From MGML01 sp964493985 (GTDB lineage Bacteria > Chloroflexota > Dehalococcoidia > Dehalococcoidales > UBA2162), in contig CAZBQL010000057.1 of NCBI GenBank assembly GCA_964493985.1, positions 1 to 20,280 of the forward strand: a DNA stretch of 20,280 nt, given 5' to 3'. Position 1 is the first letter of the stretch. Each line of letters opens with the position of its first letter. Made by a program: the position numbers and the translations under genes. Below are positions 14,187-20,280 of the stretch, one piece after another. Below the pieces are notes generated by a model that worked only from the letters and a program-made list of their open reading frames with translations, did not search any database and had not been told where the DNA came from.

Positions 14187-15131
14187 ATGAAAAGTACAGT
14201 CTTTGTCGACGGCCAACACGGCACGACCGGTCTGCAAATCCGGGAGCGCCTGGCTGATCGTAACGATATCGAAATAATCGAAATTTCTGAGGAGAAACGA
14301 AAAGATCCCACCACCCGGGCCGAACTGCTTAACAGCGTTGATATAGCCTTTCTCTGTCTTCCCGACGATGCCGCCCGCGAGTCCGTCAGCCTGGTCAAGA
14401 ACCCCGGGGTGTGTATTATCGACGGTTCGACCGCACACCGGGTCACGGATGGTTGGATATATGGTCTACCGGAACTCAAAGAAGGCCAGCGTGAACTGAT
14501 AAAGGAGTCTAAAAGAATATCTGTCCCCGGCTGCCATGCTACCGGTTTCATCCTGATGCTTCATCCGCTGGTATCACAGGGGATAGTATCACCGGATTAC
14601 CCGGTTACGGTCCACGCCGTAGCTGGCTACAGCGGTGGCGGAAAATCAATGATAGCCGATTACGAGACCGAAGGTCCACCGGACTATATCAGGAATCCCC
14701 GTCCCTACTCACTTAAGCTGGACCACAAACACCTTCCTGAGATGACTAAATATCCTGGTTTAACAGAACCTCCAGTCTTTAATCCGACCGTAGTAAACGT
14801 GTACAAGGGCGAAATTATATCGATACCGCTGGTGGTAAGTCACCTGGAAAAGAAATTCTCTGCCGCAGATATACAGAACATGCTGGCAGAATACTATTCC
14901 GGAGAGCAGTTTATCAAGGTTATTCCGTATCCCGCCGATGATTACCTTGTTAACGGATTCCTGACCTTTACCGATTGCAACGATACAAATAACGTGGAGA
15001 TTTTCGTCTTCGGCAACGAAGACCGGGTTCTTCTTTCCGCCCGTTATGATAATCTGGGTAAAGGCGCTTCCGGAGCCGCAGTCCAGAATATGAACATCGT
15101 CCTCGGAGTACCCGAAGAAACGGGTTTGTAG
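14187..15131 (+). CDS. argC: N-acetyl-gamma-glutamyl-phosphate reductase, short (type 2) form
   Basis: This 314-aa NADPH-dependent enzyme reduces N-acetylglutamyl phosphate to the semialdehyde in arginine biosynthesis. It has the short-form N terminus VFVDGQHGTTGLQI (nucleotide binding), LCLPDDAA, DGSTAHR, the active-site VPGCHATG with Cys116, and AGYSGGGKSMI. The length matches the about 310-aa subgroup rather than the about 345-aa classical form, and the last segment ENFxxGAAxQ equivalent reads NLGKGASGAAVQNMNIVLG. The start at 14187 has AGAGGAA about 8 nt upstream. No other arg genes lie in the window; the upstream neighbour is a potassium channel, so the pairing has no obvious metabolic logic. 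Confidence 0.95.
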   Translation: MKSTVFVDGQHGTTGLQIRERLADRNDIEIIEISEEKRKDPTTRAELLNSVDIAFLCLPDDAARESVSLVKNPGVCIIDGSTAHRVTDGWIYGLPELKEGQRELIKESKRISVPGCHATGFILMLHPLVSQGIVSPDYPVTVHAVAGYSGGGKSMIADYETEGPPDYIRNPRPYSLKLDHKHLPEMTKYPGLTEPPVFNPTVVNVYKGEIISIPLVVSHLEKKFSAADIQNMLAEYYSGEQFIKVIPYPADDYLVNGFLTFTDCNDTNNVEIFVFGNEDRVLLSARYDNLGKGASGAAVQNMNIVLGVPEETGL

Positions 15132-15168
15132 TAAAACACTAATCCCTTTTCAATCATTCAAACCACAA

Positions 15169-15226
15169 CCTTAGTACGGGGTAAACTCCAGCCGGACTCC
15201 AAAAATCTACTGGATCCCGTATTAGG
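15169..15226. repeat. Degenerate dispersed repeat with imperfect inverted ends
   Basis: CCTTAGTACGGG (15169-15180) and CCCGTATTAGG (15216-15226) form imperfect inverted ends, with CCAG...CTGG inside. The segment GTAAACTCCAGCCGGA is of a type I recall as dispersed in Dehalococcoidia genomes. Copy number cannot be judged from this window. Confidence 0.5.
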
Positions 15227-15281
15227 AGGCTATGTCACAATTCCGGTGTGTAAACCGGTTATCCGCCATAATACGATAAGG

Positions 15282-15350
15282 TGTCATCCTGAATCCCGAT
15301 GTCTATTAGGATTACTCAATTCAAACCAGTTCCAGGGATGAAGGATCTCC
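15282..15350. repeat. Degenerate TGTCATCCTGAA...GATGAAGGATCTCC repeat
   Basis: The ends match the dispersed TGTCATTCTGA...GAAGAATCT pattern also seen at 19501-19530. The middle, about 45 nt, is diverged or unrelated. It resembles a small non-coding repeat often found between genes in this kind of genome. Confidence 0.5.
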
Positions 15351-15596
15351 TTTCCTTATACAGATAATTTTACGGTAGATTTAAATGATCAAGGGTATTC
15401 GAGTATCAGAAGGGAGATACGTTCGTCATCCTCGTCTTGATAGTTGAACATTTTGCCATATAAGCTCGGACAACTCAGTATGACATGCAGTCTGGCTGTT
15501 CTGACACAGTCTCCAGACACGGGATGATAAAAGAGTGTACAGAATGATAAAAGTTACATCTCTGACCTCACGAATGATGTATCATTACAGTGTAAA

Positions 15597-15625
15597 TTGA
15601 CCGTAGGAATGGCTTGTGATAAGCT
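15597..15625 (+). promoter_or_regulatory. Likely promoter of the NifU-like gene
   Basis: -35 TTGACC (15597-15602), a 17-nt spacer and a weak -10 TAAGCT (15620-15625) with a TGA extension. The leader before the ATG would be about 38 nt. Confidence 0.4.
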
Positions 15626-15669
15626 TGAGTCAGAAATATAGTCCGGGAGGACTTAAGGAGGATATCTCT

Positions 15670-15894
15670 ATGAAAGAGAAAGTGGAAGAGATTTTGGGAA
15701 TGGTAAGACCGATGTTAATCCGTGACGGGGGCGATGTTGAGCTTGTGGATGTTAGTGATGACGGTACAGTATCAGTTAAGCTTAAGGGTGCCTGTGACGG
15801 TTGTGCCATGGCTGCTCTAACCCTGAAAATGGGGATTGAAAAGATACTTAAAGAAGAAATACCCGAAGTCAAGGAAGTAGTTGCTGTAGACTAG
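15670..15894 (+). CDS. NifU C-terminal domain (Nfu-type) Fe-S cluster scaffold
   Basis: This 74-aa protein is a stand-alone Nfu domain: EKVEEILGMVRPMLIRDGGDVELVDV, then GACDGCAMAALTLKMGIEKILKEEIPEV. The cluster-binding CxxC pair is Cys42 and Cys45. Dimers of such domains carry a [4Fe-4S] cluster for delivery to target enzymes. The start at 15670 is chosen over ATG 15616 because AAGGAGG lies about 8 nt upstream and the family N terminus begins here. It is followed by a hypothetical gene 34 nt downstream. No Isc or Suf genes are nearby. Confidence 0.93.
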   Translation: MKEKVEEILGMVRPMLIRDGGDVELVDVSDDGTVSVKLKGACDGCAMAALTLKMGIEKILKEEIPEVKEVVAVD

Positions 15895-15928
15895 GTCCGT
15901 ATTGTTTCCAGTACGACAGGTGTTATCA

Positions 15929-16276
15929 ATGGTAAGTGCTACGACAACCAGGTATACACATCTTACACCCGGCAAAAATATTGTATTCGGAATAGCCGGA
16001 TACTACACACCCCAGCAGGAAATAAGACTGCCCTATAACGGGAGAGAAGTATTGTATGTTACCGGTCAGGTGATTATGGAAGCTGCCTGCTGCAACATTG
16101 CCGATGGCTGGGTATACTGCCTCGTACCAGGATATATCGTCGACTGGCAGAATGATACCAACGAGGAAGGCGAGAAGATATCCACCGTTGAACCGGTACG
16201 TAGTGACGAGGAAAAAGCCGATATCAGGAAAGCTATCCAGGAAAAAGAAGGGTACTTACCGGTAGATTTCTGGTAA
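15929..16276 (+). CDS. Hypothetical protein, downstream of the Fe-S scaffold gene
   Basis: This 115-aa soluble protein has no recognised domain. The N-terminal half is beta-rich (LTPGKNIVFGIAGYYTPQQEIRLPYNG, VLYVTGQVIM), the middle has Cys54-Cys55 and Cys64 in EAACCNIADGWVYCLVPGYIVDWQN, and the C-terminal third is charged (TNEEGEKISTVEPVRSDEEKADIRKAIQEKEG). The start at 15929 has AGGT about 7 nt upstream; an ATG at 15902 in the same frame is possible but lacks one. It shares strand with the NifU-like gene (34-nt gap) and ends at a perfect terminator, so the pair is probably one transcript. The cysteines could bind metal or an Fe-S cluster; that is a guess. Confidence 0.75.
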   Translation: MVSATTTRYTHLTPGKNIVFGIAGYYTPQQEIRLPYNGREVLYVTGQVIMEAACCNIADGWVYCLVPGYIVDWQNDTNEEGEKISTVEPVRSDEEKADIRKAIQEKEGYLPVDFW

Positions 16277-16286
16277 AACCACGAAA

Positions 16287-16329
16287 GTCATTGCGAGACT
16301 CGGCGTCAACAGCCGAGAAATAGCAATCT
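16287..16329. repeat. Degenerate GTCATTGCGAG...GCAATCT hairpin repeat
   Basis: GTCATTGCGAG begins and TAGCAATCT ends the element. Nested inverted repeats (ATTGC with GCAAT; CTCGGC with GCCGAG) make a hairpin. This matches a dispersed intergenic repeat type (CGTCATTGCGAG...GAAGCAATCT) that I recall from related genomes. Confidence 0.55.
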
Positions 16330-16336
16330 ATAGGAT

Positions 16337-16366
16337 AAAAAAAAGCCGCTCGAGCGGCTTTTTTTA
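16337..16366. terminator. Bidirectional intrinsic terminator
   Basis: AGCCGCTCGAGCGGCT is a perfect 16-nt palindrome flanked by eight A and seven T residues. It works equally for the plus-strand hypothetical gene (ends 16276) and the minus-strand radical SAM gene (ends 16376), which converge here. Confidence 0.92.
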
Positions 16367-16375
16367 TTATCTTTG

Positions 16376-17410
16376 TTACTTCTTACGTAAGGCATATGAA
16401 ATCGGACAGCAGGGATCAGACTTCAGAGGGTCACCGGTAAGCCTGGTAGTACGCGCCAGGCAGCCGCGACAGGTATCGAAATGATCGCATTCACCGCAGG
16501 CGCCGGTCCTTTGTTCCCGGCTAACCCATTTAGTGATGATATCGCTGTTCTGCATCCTGTTCCACACTTCCTCAAGTGGTTCTTTTGCCGCATTACCGAA
16601 GGTAAGTCGCTCTGAAGCAAACATGCAGGGACGGACATCTCCATTCGACTGTATGTACAGCGAATAAGCGGAAGCGCAGCCCTGGACTTCCGGAATGGTG
16701 ATCCCACTGTCCGAGGTGTTCAATGAAATACCATGCTTTGCGGCGATATTCCACAGGAACGGCTCATCATAGAACATGTCCAGGCTTGTCTCGCATTGAT
16801 ACACTTTCAAGATAGCTTCTTCCTGCTCTTCCGGGGAAAGAGCATTTTTCTCATAGTACTCGACCGAGGTTTTATCTTCACCAAAAGGTTTCAGGGGAAG
16901 GAAAATAATCCTCTTGCCTCCCAGTCCCTCTGTCAGTCGGATAAGGTCCTCGATCTGGTCGATGTTCAGTTTCGACAGGACAACCGTAATACCGTGAAAT
17001 ATTCCCCGTTCTGCGCATTTATTCATCCACTCTTTGACAAGATCGAATTTAGCTCCTGTTTTTGTATACTCATATATTTCGGCGGTGGCGCCGTCTATGC
17101 TGAAAAGAATCTTCGGTGAAAAAGTAACAAGTTCTTCCAGGGATTCGTCGGTAAAGGCGTTACCATTTGTTATCGGATACGTATCGATTCCTGCTTTGCG
17201 AAGCATCCTGCCAATCTCGTACATATCCGGACGCATCAGAGGTTCTCCGCCTTCCAGGATGACCCACTGGGGTGAGAGTTTGATAATATCACCGGTAACC
17301 TTCATTGCTTCGTCGTGAGTCAGTTCACCCTCTTCCATGCCCACACAATGTTTGCAGTGCAGGTTGCATTTATTAGTAATAACCCAGTCAATATATATCG
17401 GTCTACTCAT
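16376..17410 (-). CDS. Radical SAM/SPASM protein
   Basis: This 344-aa protein has the radical SAM [4Fe-4S] motif CNLHCKHC (Cys15, Cys19, Cys22), the GGEP motif (EGGEPLMRPD) and a C-terminal SPASM region with many cysteines (VQGCASAYS, DVRPCMFA, GACGECDHFDTCRGCLAR, DPCCP) able to hold one or two auxiliary clusters. Such proteins modify peptides or heme precursors, or activate enzymes; the substrate is not visible and no precursor peptide is evident nearby. The start at 17410 has AAGGAG 6-7 nt upstream and overlaps the stop of the DUF1464 gene by 4 nt (ATGA), so translation of the two is coupled. The 3' end is closed by the bidirectional terminator. Confidence 0.92.
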   Translation of the reverse strand: MSRPIYIDWVITNKCNLHCKHCVGMEEGELTHDEAMKVTGDIIKLSPQWVILEGGEPLMRPDMYEIGRMLRKAGIDTYPITNGNAFTDESLEELVTFSPKILFSIDGATAEIYEYTKTGAKFDLVKEWMNKCAERGIFHGITVVLSKLNIDQIEDLIRLTEGLGGKRIIFLPLKPFGEDKTSVEYYEKNALSPEEQEEAILKVYQCETSLDMFYDEPFLWNIAAKHGISLNTSDSGITIPEVQGCASAYSLYIQSNGDVRPCMFASERLTFGNAAKEPLEEVWNRMQNSDIITKWVSREQRTGACGECDHFDTCRGCLARTTRLTGDPLKSDPCCPISYALRKK

Positions 17411-18450
17411 AATCGCTCCTTCCAGTAAACGTAGTCCAGTATTGAACCCTCCGATTTATCTATCTCCATATGTTTTACCAGCGGTTCGTAAATTCCGCCG
17501 TATACTCCATTTCCAACTATTGCATATCCCTGCGCGGCTTCCTTGGTCTTCGGAGAAAGTCGCGGCAGCGGCTCTACTGTATAACCCAGTTCTTCCAGCC
17601 GCGACTTAACCGGCAGATAAACATTATCGTACCTGGTCATACGCCCGGAAAGGTATACTTCATTTGTCGGTGTGATTGCCTTCTGGCTGCAGACAGCGAA
17701 CAGTATGCCCTCGACAAATGTATCGAACGTATCCGGGTAAGCTTCACGTGTAAAATTCCCGATCTTGAGACTGCCGTTATCGACAAGATACCCTACTCCG
17801 CCTTCAAACAGCAGAGCTTTCTCGAATCCGTTCAGCAGGTAGGCAACCTCCCCATCCATCGCGCCGGCATTCATAAAACCAGGCCCTGGAAAATTTGTAC
17901 CGCCGATTCCGTTGATTATCTTACCGCCTTCGATAGTAATGAGAGAATTATAACCACCACCGAGTTCCACGACCAGATGGCTGATGCCTGAATAACCGGT
18001 CTCTTTTTTCCTCGAAACGGTCTCAACGGAGATGGCGCCGATACACATCTTGTCGGCAGTACCCATATCGATCTTGTTATATTTCCGCCACCTGGGTACG
18101 GTAGGGAGCTGAATAATACCGGGGAGGAAAAATATTTCCAGGCCTGCTTCACGCACAATCGAAAGGAACTTCTTCATTCCCAGCAGTACCGGTACTTCCT
18201 CGCCTTCCCTGGTTATCATAAGCTCGTACATTTCCCTCTTGGTGAGTTCTTCAAGTTTCTTGTTATTGAGTCCCATACCTGAAGGAGCTATCATTACGTC
18301 GAGGTCCAGATCAAGACATTTTTCAGCAAATTCTTCCGGCTTCTCGGCAACAAGTGTCGATGGGATACTGTCTTCGAAGGTTATCTCATTTTCATCCAGC
18401 AGGCAGAGATCAAAGGACATCGTTCCCGGGTCGATACCCAGTATTCTCAT
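17407..18450 (-). CDS. DUF1464-family protein (ASKHA-type, predicted kinase)
   Basis: This 347-aa protein begins MRILGIDPGTMSFDLCLLDE, an ASKHA phosphate-1 loop, and has the central VVELGGGYNSLITIEGGKI (phosphate-2-like) and a GIGGTNFPGPGFMNAGAMDGE segment that identify the DUF1464 family, described as a predicted butyrate kinase in archaea and also seen in some Dehalococcoidia. The C-terminal part (EVYLSGRMTRYDNVYLPV) is the expected adenosine-region strand. No experimental function is known to me. The start at 18450 has AGGGGTG 5-7 nt upstream. Its last codons overlap the radical SAM start (ATGA), which suggests the two proteins are made together and may act on one substrate or complex. Confidence 0.85.
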   Translation of the reverse strand: MRILGIDPGTMSFDLCLLDENEITFEDSIPSTLVAEKPEEFAEKCLDLDLDVMIAPSGMGLNNKKLEELTKREMYELMITREGEEVPVLLGMKKFLSIVREAGLEIFFLPGIIQLPTVPRWRKYNKIDMGTADKMCIGAISVETVSRKKETGYSGISHLVVELGGGYNSLITIEGGKIINGIGGTNFPGPGFMNAGAMDGEVAYLLNGFEKALLFEGGVGYLVDNGSLKIGNFTREAYPDTFDTFVEGILFAVCSQKAITPTNEVYLSGRMTRYDNVYLPVKSRLEELGYTVEPLPRLSPKTKEAAQGYAIVGNGVYGGIYEPLVKHMEIDKSEGSILDYVYWKERL

Positions 18451-18639
18451 TTCACACCCCTATGTAAGGCATAATCGATTCTACTACCGAAAGACTGTAA
18501 CAGGATTATCGGTTAAACAAGAGATAGGGATAGTCCAACCGAAAGCGAGTATACTTCTTAACAAAACAGAAATCAAGCTGGTCCATTTCCGGTCCGTTTC
18601 CGGTTGAAACACTTTAACGCCGGATGGTAAAATATTGGT

Positions 18640-19236
18640 TTAAGCAAGCAATTTTGTAAAGACGTCCCAGCCCCACGTACCTGTTTGTATCATTATCACA
18701 TACAGCAGCGTTTTCCCGAGAGTGCAGGCGATCAGGAATTTCCATACAGGATAACGCAGCACGCCGGCTATCAACCCGACAATGTCCATAGGAAGAAACG
18801 GCAGCAAGGCAAAGCAGAACACCGCCAGGAATCCCCGCCTTTTCATCCAGTTTTCTGCCCTTATGTACCACTTATTGTTCGAGGTAATCCCCCGGCCGCT
18901 CCGTCCCAGTATATATCCCGTCATTTCACCAAGCGACCCCCCAATACCGCCGAACACGGCTACAAGTATCGGATTGAAGGACGCCCCCAGCCCGATAAGT
19001 ATCAATAGTCCCGGCATGGGGAGGATTATCGTGGCATTGGCTACCAGGCTGATGAGAAAAGCGCCGAGATAACCATAGTTACCGAGTTCGGACACTTTTG
19101 CGCGAAATATAAAAAGGCAGACAGTAATAGCGATTACCAGAAGAATCGTAAATATGTCAAGGCTGGTCTTTTTCCAGTTTCTCTCTTTTTTTACCTCTTC
19201 GGTTTTGCTTACGGTGTTATTATTGATCATCAGCAT
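18640..19236 (-). CDS. VTT/DedA-family membrane protein
   Basis: This protein of about 198 aa has a hydrophilic start (about 25 residues), a TM segment (DIFTILLVIAITVCLFIF), then the VTT core: GAFLISLVANATIILPMPGLLILIGLGASFNPILVAVFGGIGGSLGEMTGYILGRSGRG and FALLPFLPMDIVGLIAGVLRYPVWKFLIACTLGKT. This resembles the SNARE-associated/DedA group, thought to act in lipid or polyprenyl-phosphate handling. The frame is open to 19314, but that would run antisense through the tRNA, so the start is placed at ATG 19236 (or 19230); no clear Shine-Dalgarno sequence decides between them. It is alone on its strand; the DUF1464 gene starts 190 nt downstream, and nothing else is seen in that gap. Confidence 0.85.
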   Translation of the reverse strand: MLMINNNTVSKTEEVKKERNWKKTSLDIFTILLVIAITVCLFIFRAKVSELGNYGYLGAFLISLVANATIILPMPGLLILIGLGASFNPILVAVFGGIGGSLGEMTGYILGRSGRGITSNNKWYIRAENWMKRRGFLAVFCFALLPFLPMDIVGLIAGVLRYPVWKFLIACTLGKTLLYVIMIQTGTWGWDVFTKLLA

Positions 19237-19275
19237 TGCCCGTATTACTGGTTGTCTGATATAATTTTCTGGTAT

Positions 19276-19351
19276 GCCCCCATCGTCTAGAGGCCCAGGA
19301 TGACACCCTTTCAAGGTGTAGACAGCGATTCGAATTCGCTTGGGGGCACCA
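19276..19351 (+). tRNA. tRNA-Glu (anticodon TTC)
   Basis: The acceptor stem GCCCCCA pairs with TGGGGGC; the anticodon arm ACACC-CTTTCAA-GGTGT carries TTC, reading GAA; the T arm AGCGA-TTCGAAT-TCGCT is perfect. The 3' CCA is encoded. All arms fold without mismatch except normal D-arm features. Confidence 0.97.
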
Positions 19352-19367
19352 GCCGACCATTCAATTA

Positions 19368-19394
19368 AAGCGCCTTTATTTAAGGCGCTTGTTC
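19368..19394 (+). terminator. Terminator after tRNA-Glu
   Basis: AAGCGCCTT (19368-19376) and AAGGCGCTT (19382-19390) form a 9-bp stem with a 5-nt loop, followed by GTTC. The T-run is weak, but position and stem fit a tRNA terminator. Confidence 0.6.
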
Positions 19395-19500
19395 ATATCC
19401 AGCATATCCCCATCCACCATCCAGTCGAAGAGTTTACCGCCATTATAGCACTAACACAGGCAATAGTCTTAAGATTTTAAACTCTCATTCTTAATCACTC

Positions 19501-19530
19501 GTTGTCATTCTGAACGGAGTGAAGAATCTT
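19501..19530. repeat. GTTGTCATTCTGAACGGAGTGAAGAATCT repeat
   Basis: This is a compact copy of the dispersed repeat pattern seen in degenerate form at 15282-15350. It lies 24 nt before the desulforedoxin promoter. Nothing else is seen between the tRNA terminator and that promoter. Confidence 0.6.
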
Positions 19531-19553
19531 TTACGAAATAAGGGATATTATTA

Positions 19554-19583
19554 TTGACTTCACATTTCTTCCCAAACTATACT
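19554..19583 (+). promoter_or_regulatory. Promoter of the desulforedoxin-like gene
   Basis: -35 TTGACT (19554-19559), an 18-nt spacer and -10 TATACT (19578-19583), each matching five of six consensus bases. The leader is about 47 nt. Confidence 0.7.
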
Positions 19584-19636
19584 CAATAACCTTAGTTATA
19601 GCCCGACCTGCATATAATGTGTTACAGGAGGTGAAC

Positions 19637-19789
19637 ATGGCTGTTGAAGCAGTGGGAGAAAAATTCAGATGCAACATTTGCGGTAATGAAGTTGTAGTGA
19701 CAGAAGCTGGTGGCGGTACACTGGTGTGCTGCGGTGAAGACATGGAAAGAATTGAGAACCGTCCTCCGGATGTTATCAACCTTGCCTGA
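19637..19789 (+). CDS. Desulforedoxin-like rubredoxin-fold iron protein
   Basis: This 50-aa protein reads MAVEAVGEKFRCNICGNE, then GGGTLVCCGEDMERI. It matches desulforedoxin and the N-terminal domain of desulfoferrodoxin: four cysteines (Cys12, Cys15, Cys31, Cys32) in the CxxC...CC arrangement that binds one Fe. It likely carries electrons or protects against oxygen in an anaerobe. It is the stand-alone domain, without the neelaredoxin/superoxide reductase part. The start at 19637 has AGGAGGTG 4-5 nt upstream and its own promoter. The next gene starts 124 nt downstream, with nothing recognisable between. Confidence 0.93.
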   Translation: MAVEAVGEKFRCNICGNEVVVTEAGGGTLVCCGEDMERIENRPPDVINLA

Positions 19790-19912
19790 TCCGGCAGATT
19801 AGTATATCAAACAGTCATTGATAAGAGTTCGGACATAAAGAAGCGGACCGGGTGCTGCCGGTAGTGCGGTGGTGAGTAGTGCGCTGTTTGTGTTAAGAAA
19901 GGACTATAAACG

Positions 19913-20280
19913 ATGGAAATAGGCTTTATCGGCATTGGTCGGATGGGAAGCCAGATGGCCAGGCATATTTTAGAGACCGGGTATGACCTCACCGTCAATG
20001 ACCTGAGAAAAGAGGCAGCCGTTTCTCTTTTAGAAAAAGGCGCGAAGTGGGTGGATACTCCAAGGGATATGGCTGAAACATGTGATGTTGTGTTCTCCTC
20101 CCTGCCGGGTCCGGAAGAAGTGCAAAAAGTCGTCTATGGGGTTGACGGGCTGATAGAAGGGTGGAAAGCGGGAGATATCTACGCTGATATGAGTACCAAC
20201 TCTCATGACCTGGTTGTACAAATTGCCGGAGATGCCGTGAAAAAAGGAGTATCTTTTCTTGATTCACCGGTAACCGGAGG
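19913..20280 (+). CDS. 3-hydroxyisobutyrate dehydrogenase/6-phosphogluconate dehydrogenase-family NAD(P)-binding protein, 3' end off the window
   Basis: About 122 codons are visible. The protein begins MEIGFIGIGRMGSQMARHI, with the dinucleotide motif GxGxxG (G7-I-G9-R-M-G12), and continues with VVFSSLPGPEEVQKVVYG, YADMSTNSHDLV (substrate-binding STxxP-like strand) and FLDSPVTGG, the beta-hydroxyacid dehydrogenase signature (DAPVSGG). Members oxidise 3-hydroxyisobutyrate, tartronate semialdehyde or related acids; which one cannot be said from the N-terminal half. The start at 19913 has AAAGGA about 8-9 nt upstream. Confidence 0.92.
   Translation, partial: MEIGFIGIGRMGSQMARHILETGYDLTVNDLRKEAAVSLLEKGAKWVDTPRDMAETCDVVFSSLPGPEEVQKVVYGVDGLIEGWKAGDIYADMSTNSHDLVVQIAGDAVKKGVSFLDSPVTG

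Larger units (their letters stand above)
15132..15596. other. Gene-poor, repeat-rich intergenic region
   Basis: No reading frame of credible length or composition occupies these 465 nt. They contain two recognisable degenerate dispersed repeats (15169-15226 and 15282-15350). From 15350 to 15596 are further short TCATC/GGATGA fragments that look like eroded copies. No terminator with a T-run is clear after argC. Confidence 0.6.

Noticed and set aside
13716..14438. 240-aa minus-strand frame opposite the potassium channel and argC
   Set aside because: It is a shadow of two strongly supported genes on the other strand and matches no family.
15132..15596. CRISPR array or small RNA gene in the gene-poor region
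   Set aside because: No regularly spaced direct repeats; the similarities are those of degenerate dispersed repeats, and no clear promoter-terminator pair frames an RNA.
19237..19314. N-terminal extension of the VTT protein
   Set aside because: It would overlap the tRNA-Glu gene antisense, and the extra residues are not like the family; an internal ATG is more likely.

Overview
The window reads as a chromosomal segment of an anaerobic Dehalococcoidia-like member of the Chloroflexota. This is an inference from gene content (orphan desulforedoxin, CooT-type nickel protein, DUF1464 protein, short type-2 ArgC, SWIM zinc-finger protein, paired SnoaL-like proteins) and from degenerate dispersed repeats of the GTCATTCTGA...GAAGAATCT and GTCATTGCGAG...GCAATCT types. 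No single marker gene proves the lineage. Codon use looks uniform, and I see no prophage, CRISPR array or intact insertion sequence.

Region 1 (1-4153, minus strand) is a metal-homeostasis locus. A Fur-family regulator is followed by a 65-aa protein, a CooT-like nickel-binding protein, a cluster-9 ABC importer (lipoprotein, ATPase, permease) and a class I methyltransferase cut by the window edge. Two near-identical operators (ATTGCAA-N4-TTGCAAT) lie in front of the regulator and in front of the 65-aa/CooT/ABC operon. They resemble the box of the nickel regulator Nur. Together with CooT and an importer subunit lacking the usual zinc-ligand histidines, they suggest nickel rather than zinc control. 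This is the most interesting system in the window.

Region 2 (4190-7620, minus) holds a SnoaL-cupin-SnoaL operon with an extended -10 promoter, D-aminoacyl-tRNA deacylase (dtd), a possible transposase relic, and a YefM-YoeB type toxin-antitoxin pair with its TGTACA operator and promoter. Region 3 (7757-8198, plus) has a SWIM zinc-finger protein preceded by a possible 30-codon ORF and a hairpin.

Region 4 (8227-12941, minus) is folC followed by three tandem MATE transporter copies. The first is a pseudogene (in-frame TGA plus truncation), the second has no canonical start codon where its N terminus should begin, and the third appears intact. Divergent from folC is a two-TM potassium channel/TrkA-N protein followed closely by argC (13159-15131, plus). 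A repeat-rich, gene-poor stretch (15132-15596) precedes a NifU-type Fe-S scaffold and a hypothetical protein, closed by a perfect bidirectional terminator.

Region 5 (16376-19236, minus) contains a DUF1464 ASKHA-type protein translationally coupled to a radical SAM/SPASM protein, and a VTT/DedA-type membrane protein. The right end (plus) carries tRNA-Glu(TTC) with its terminator, a promoter and gene for a 50-aa desulforedoxin-like protein, and the start of a 3-hydroxyisobutyrate dehydrogenase-family gene.
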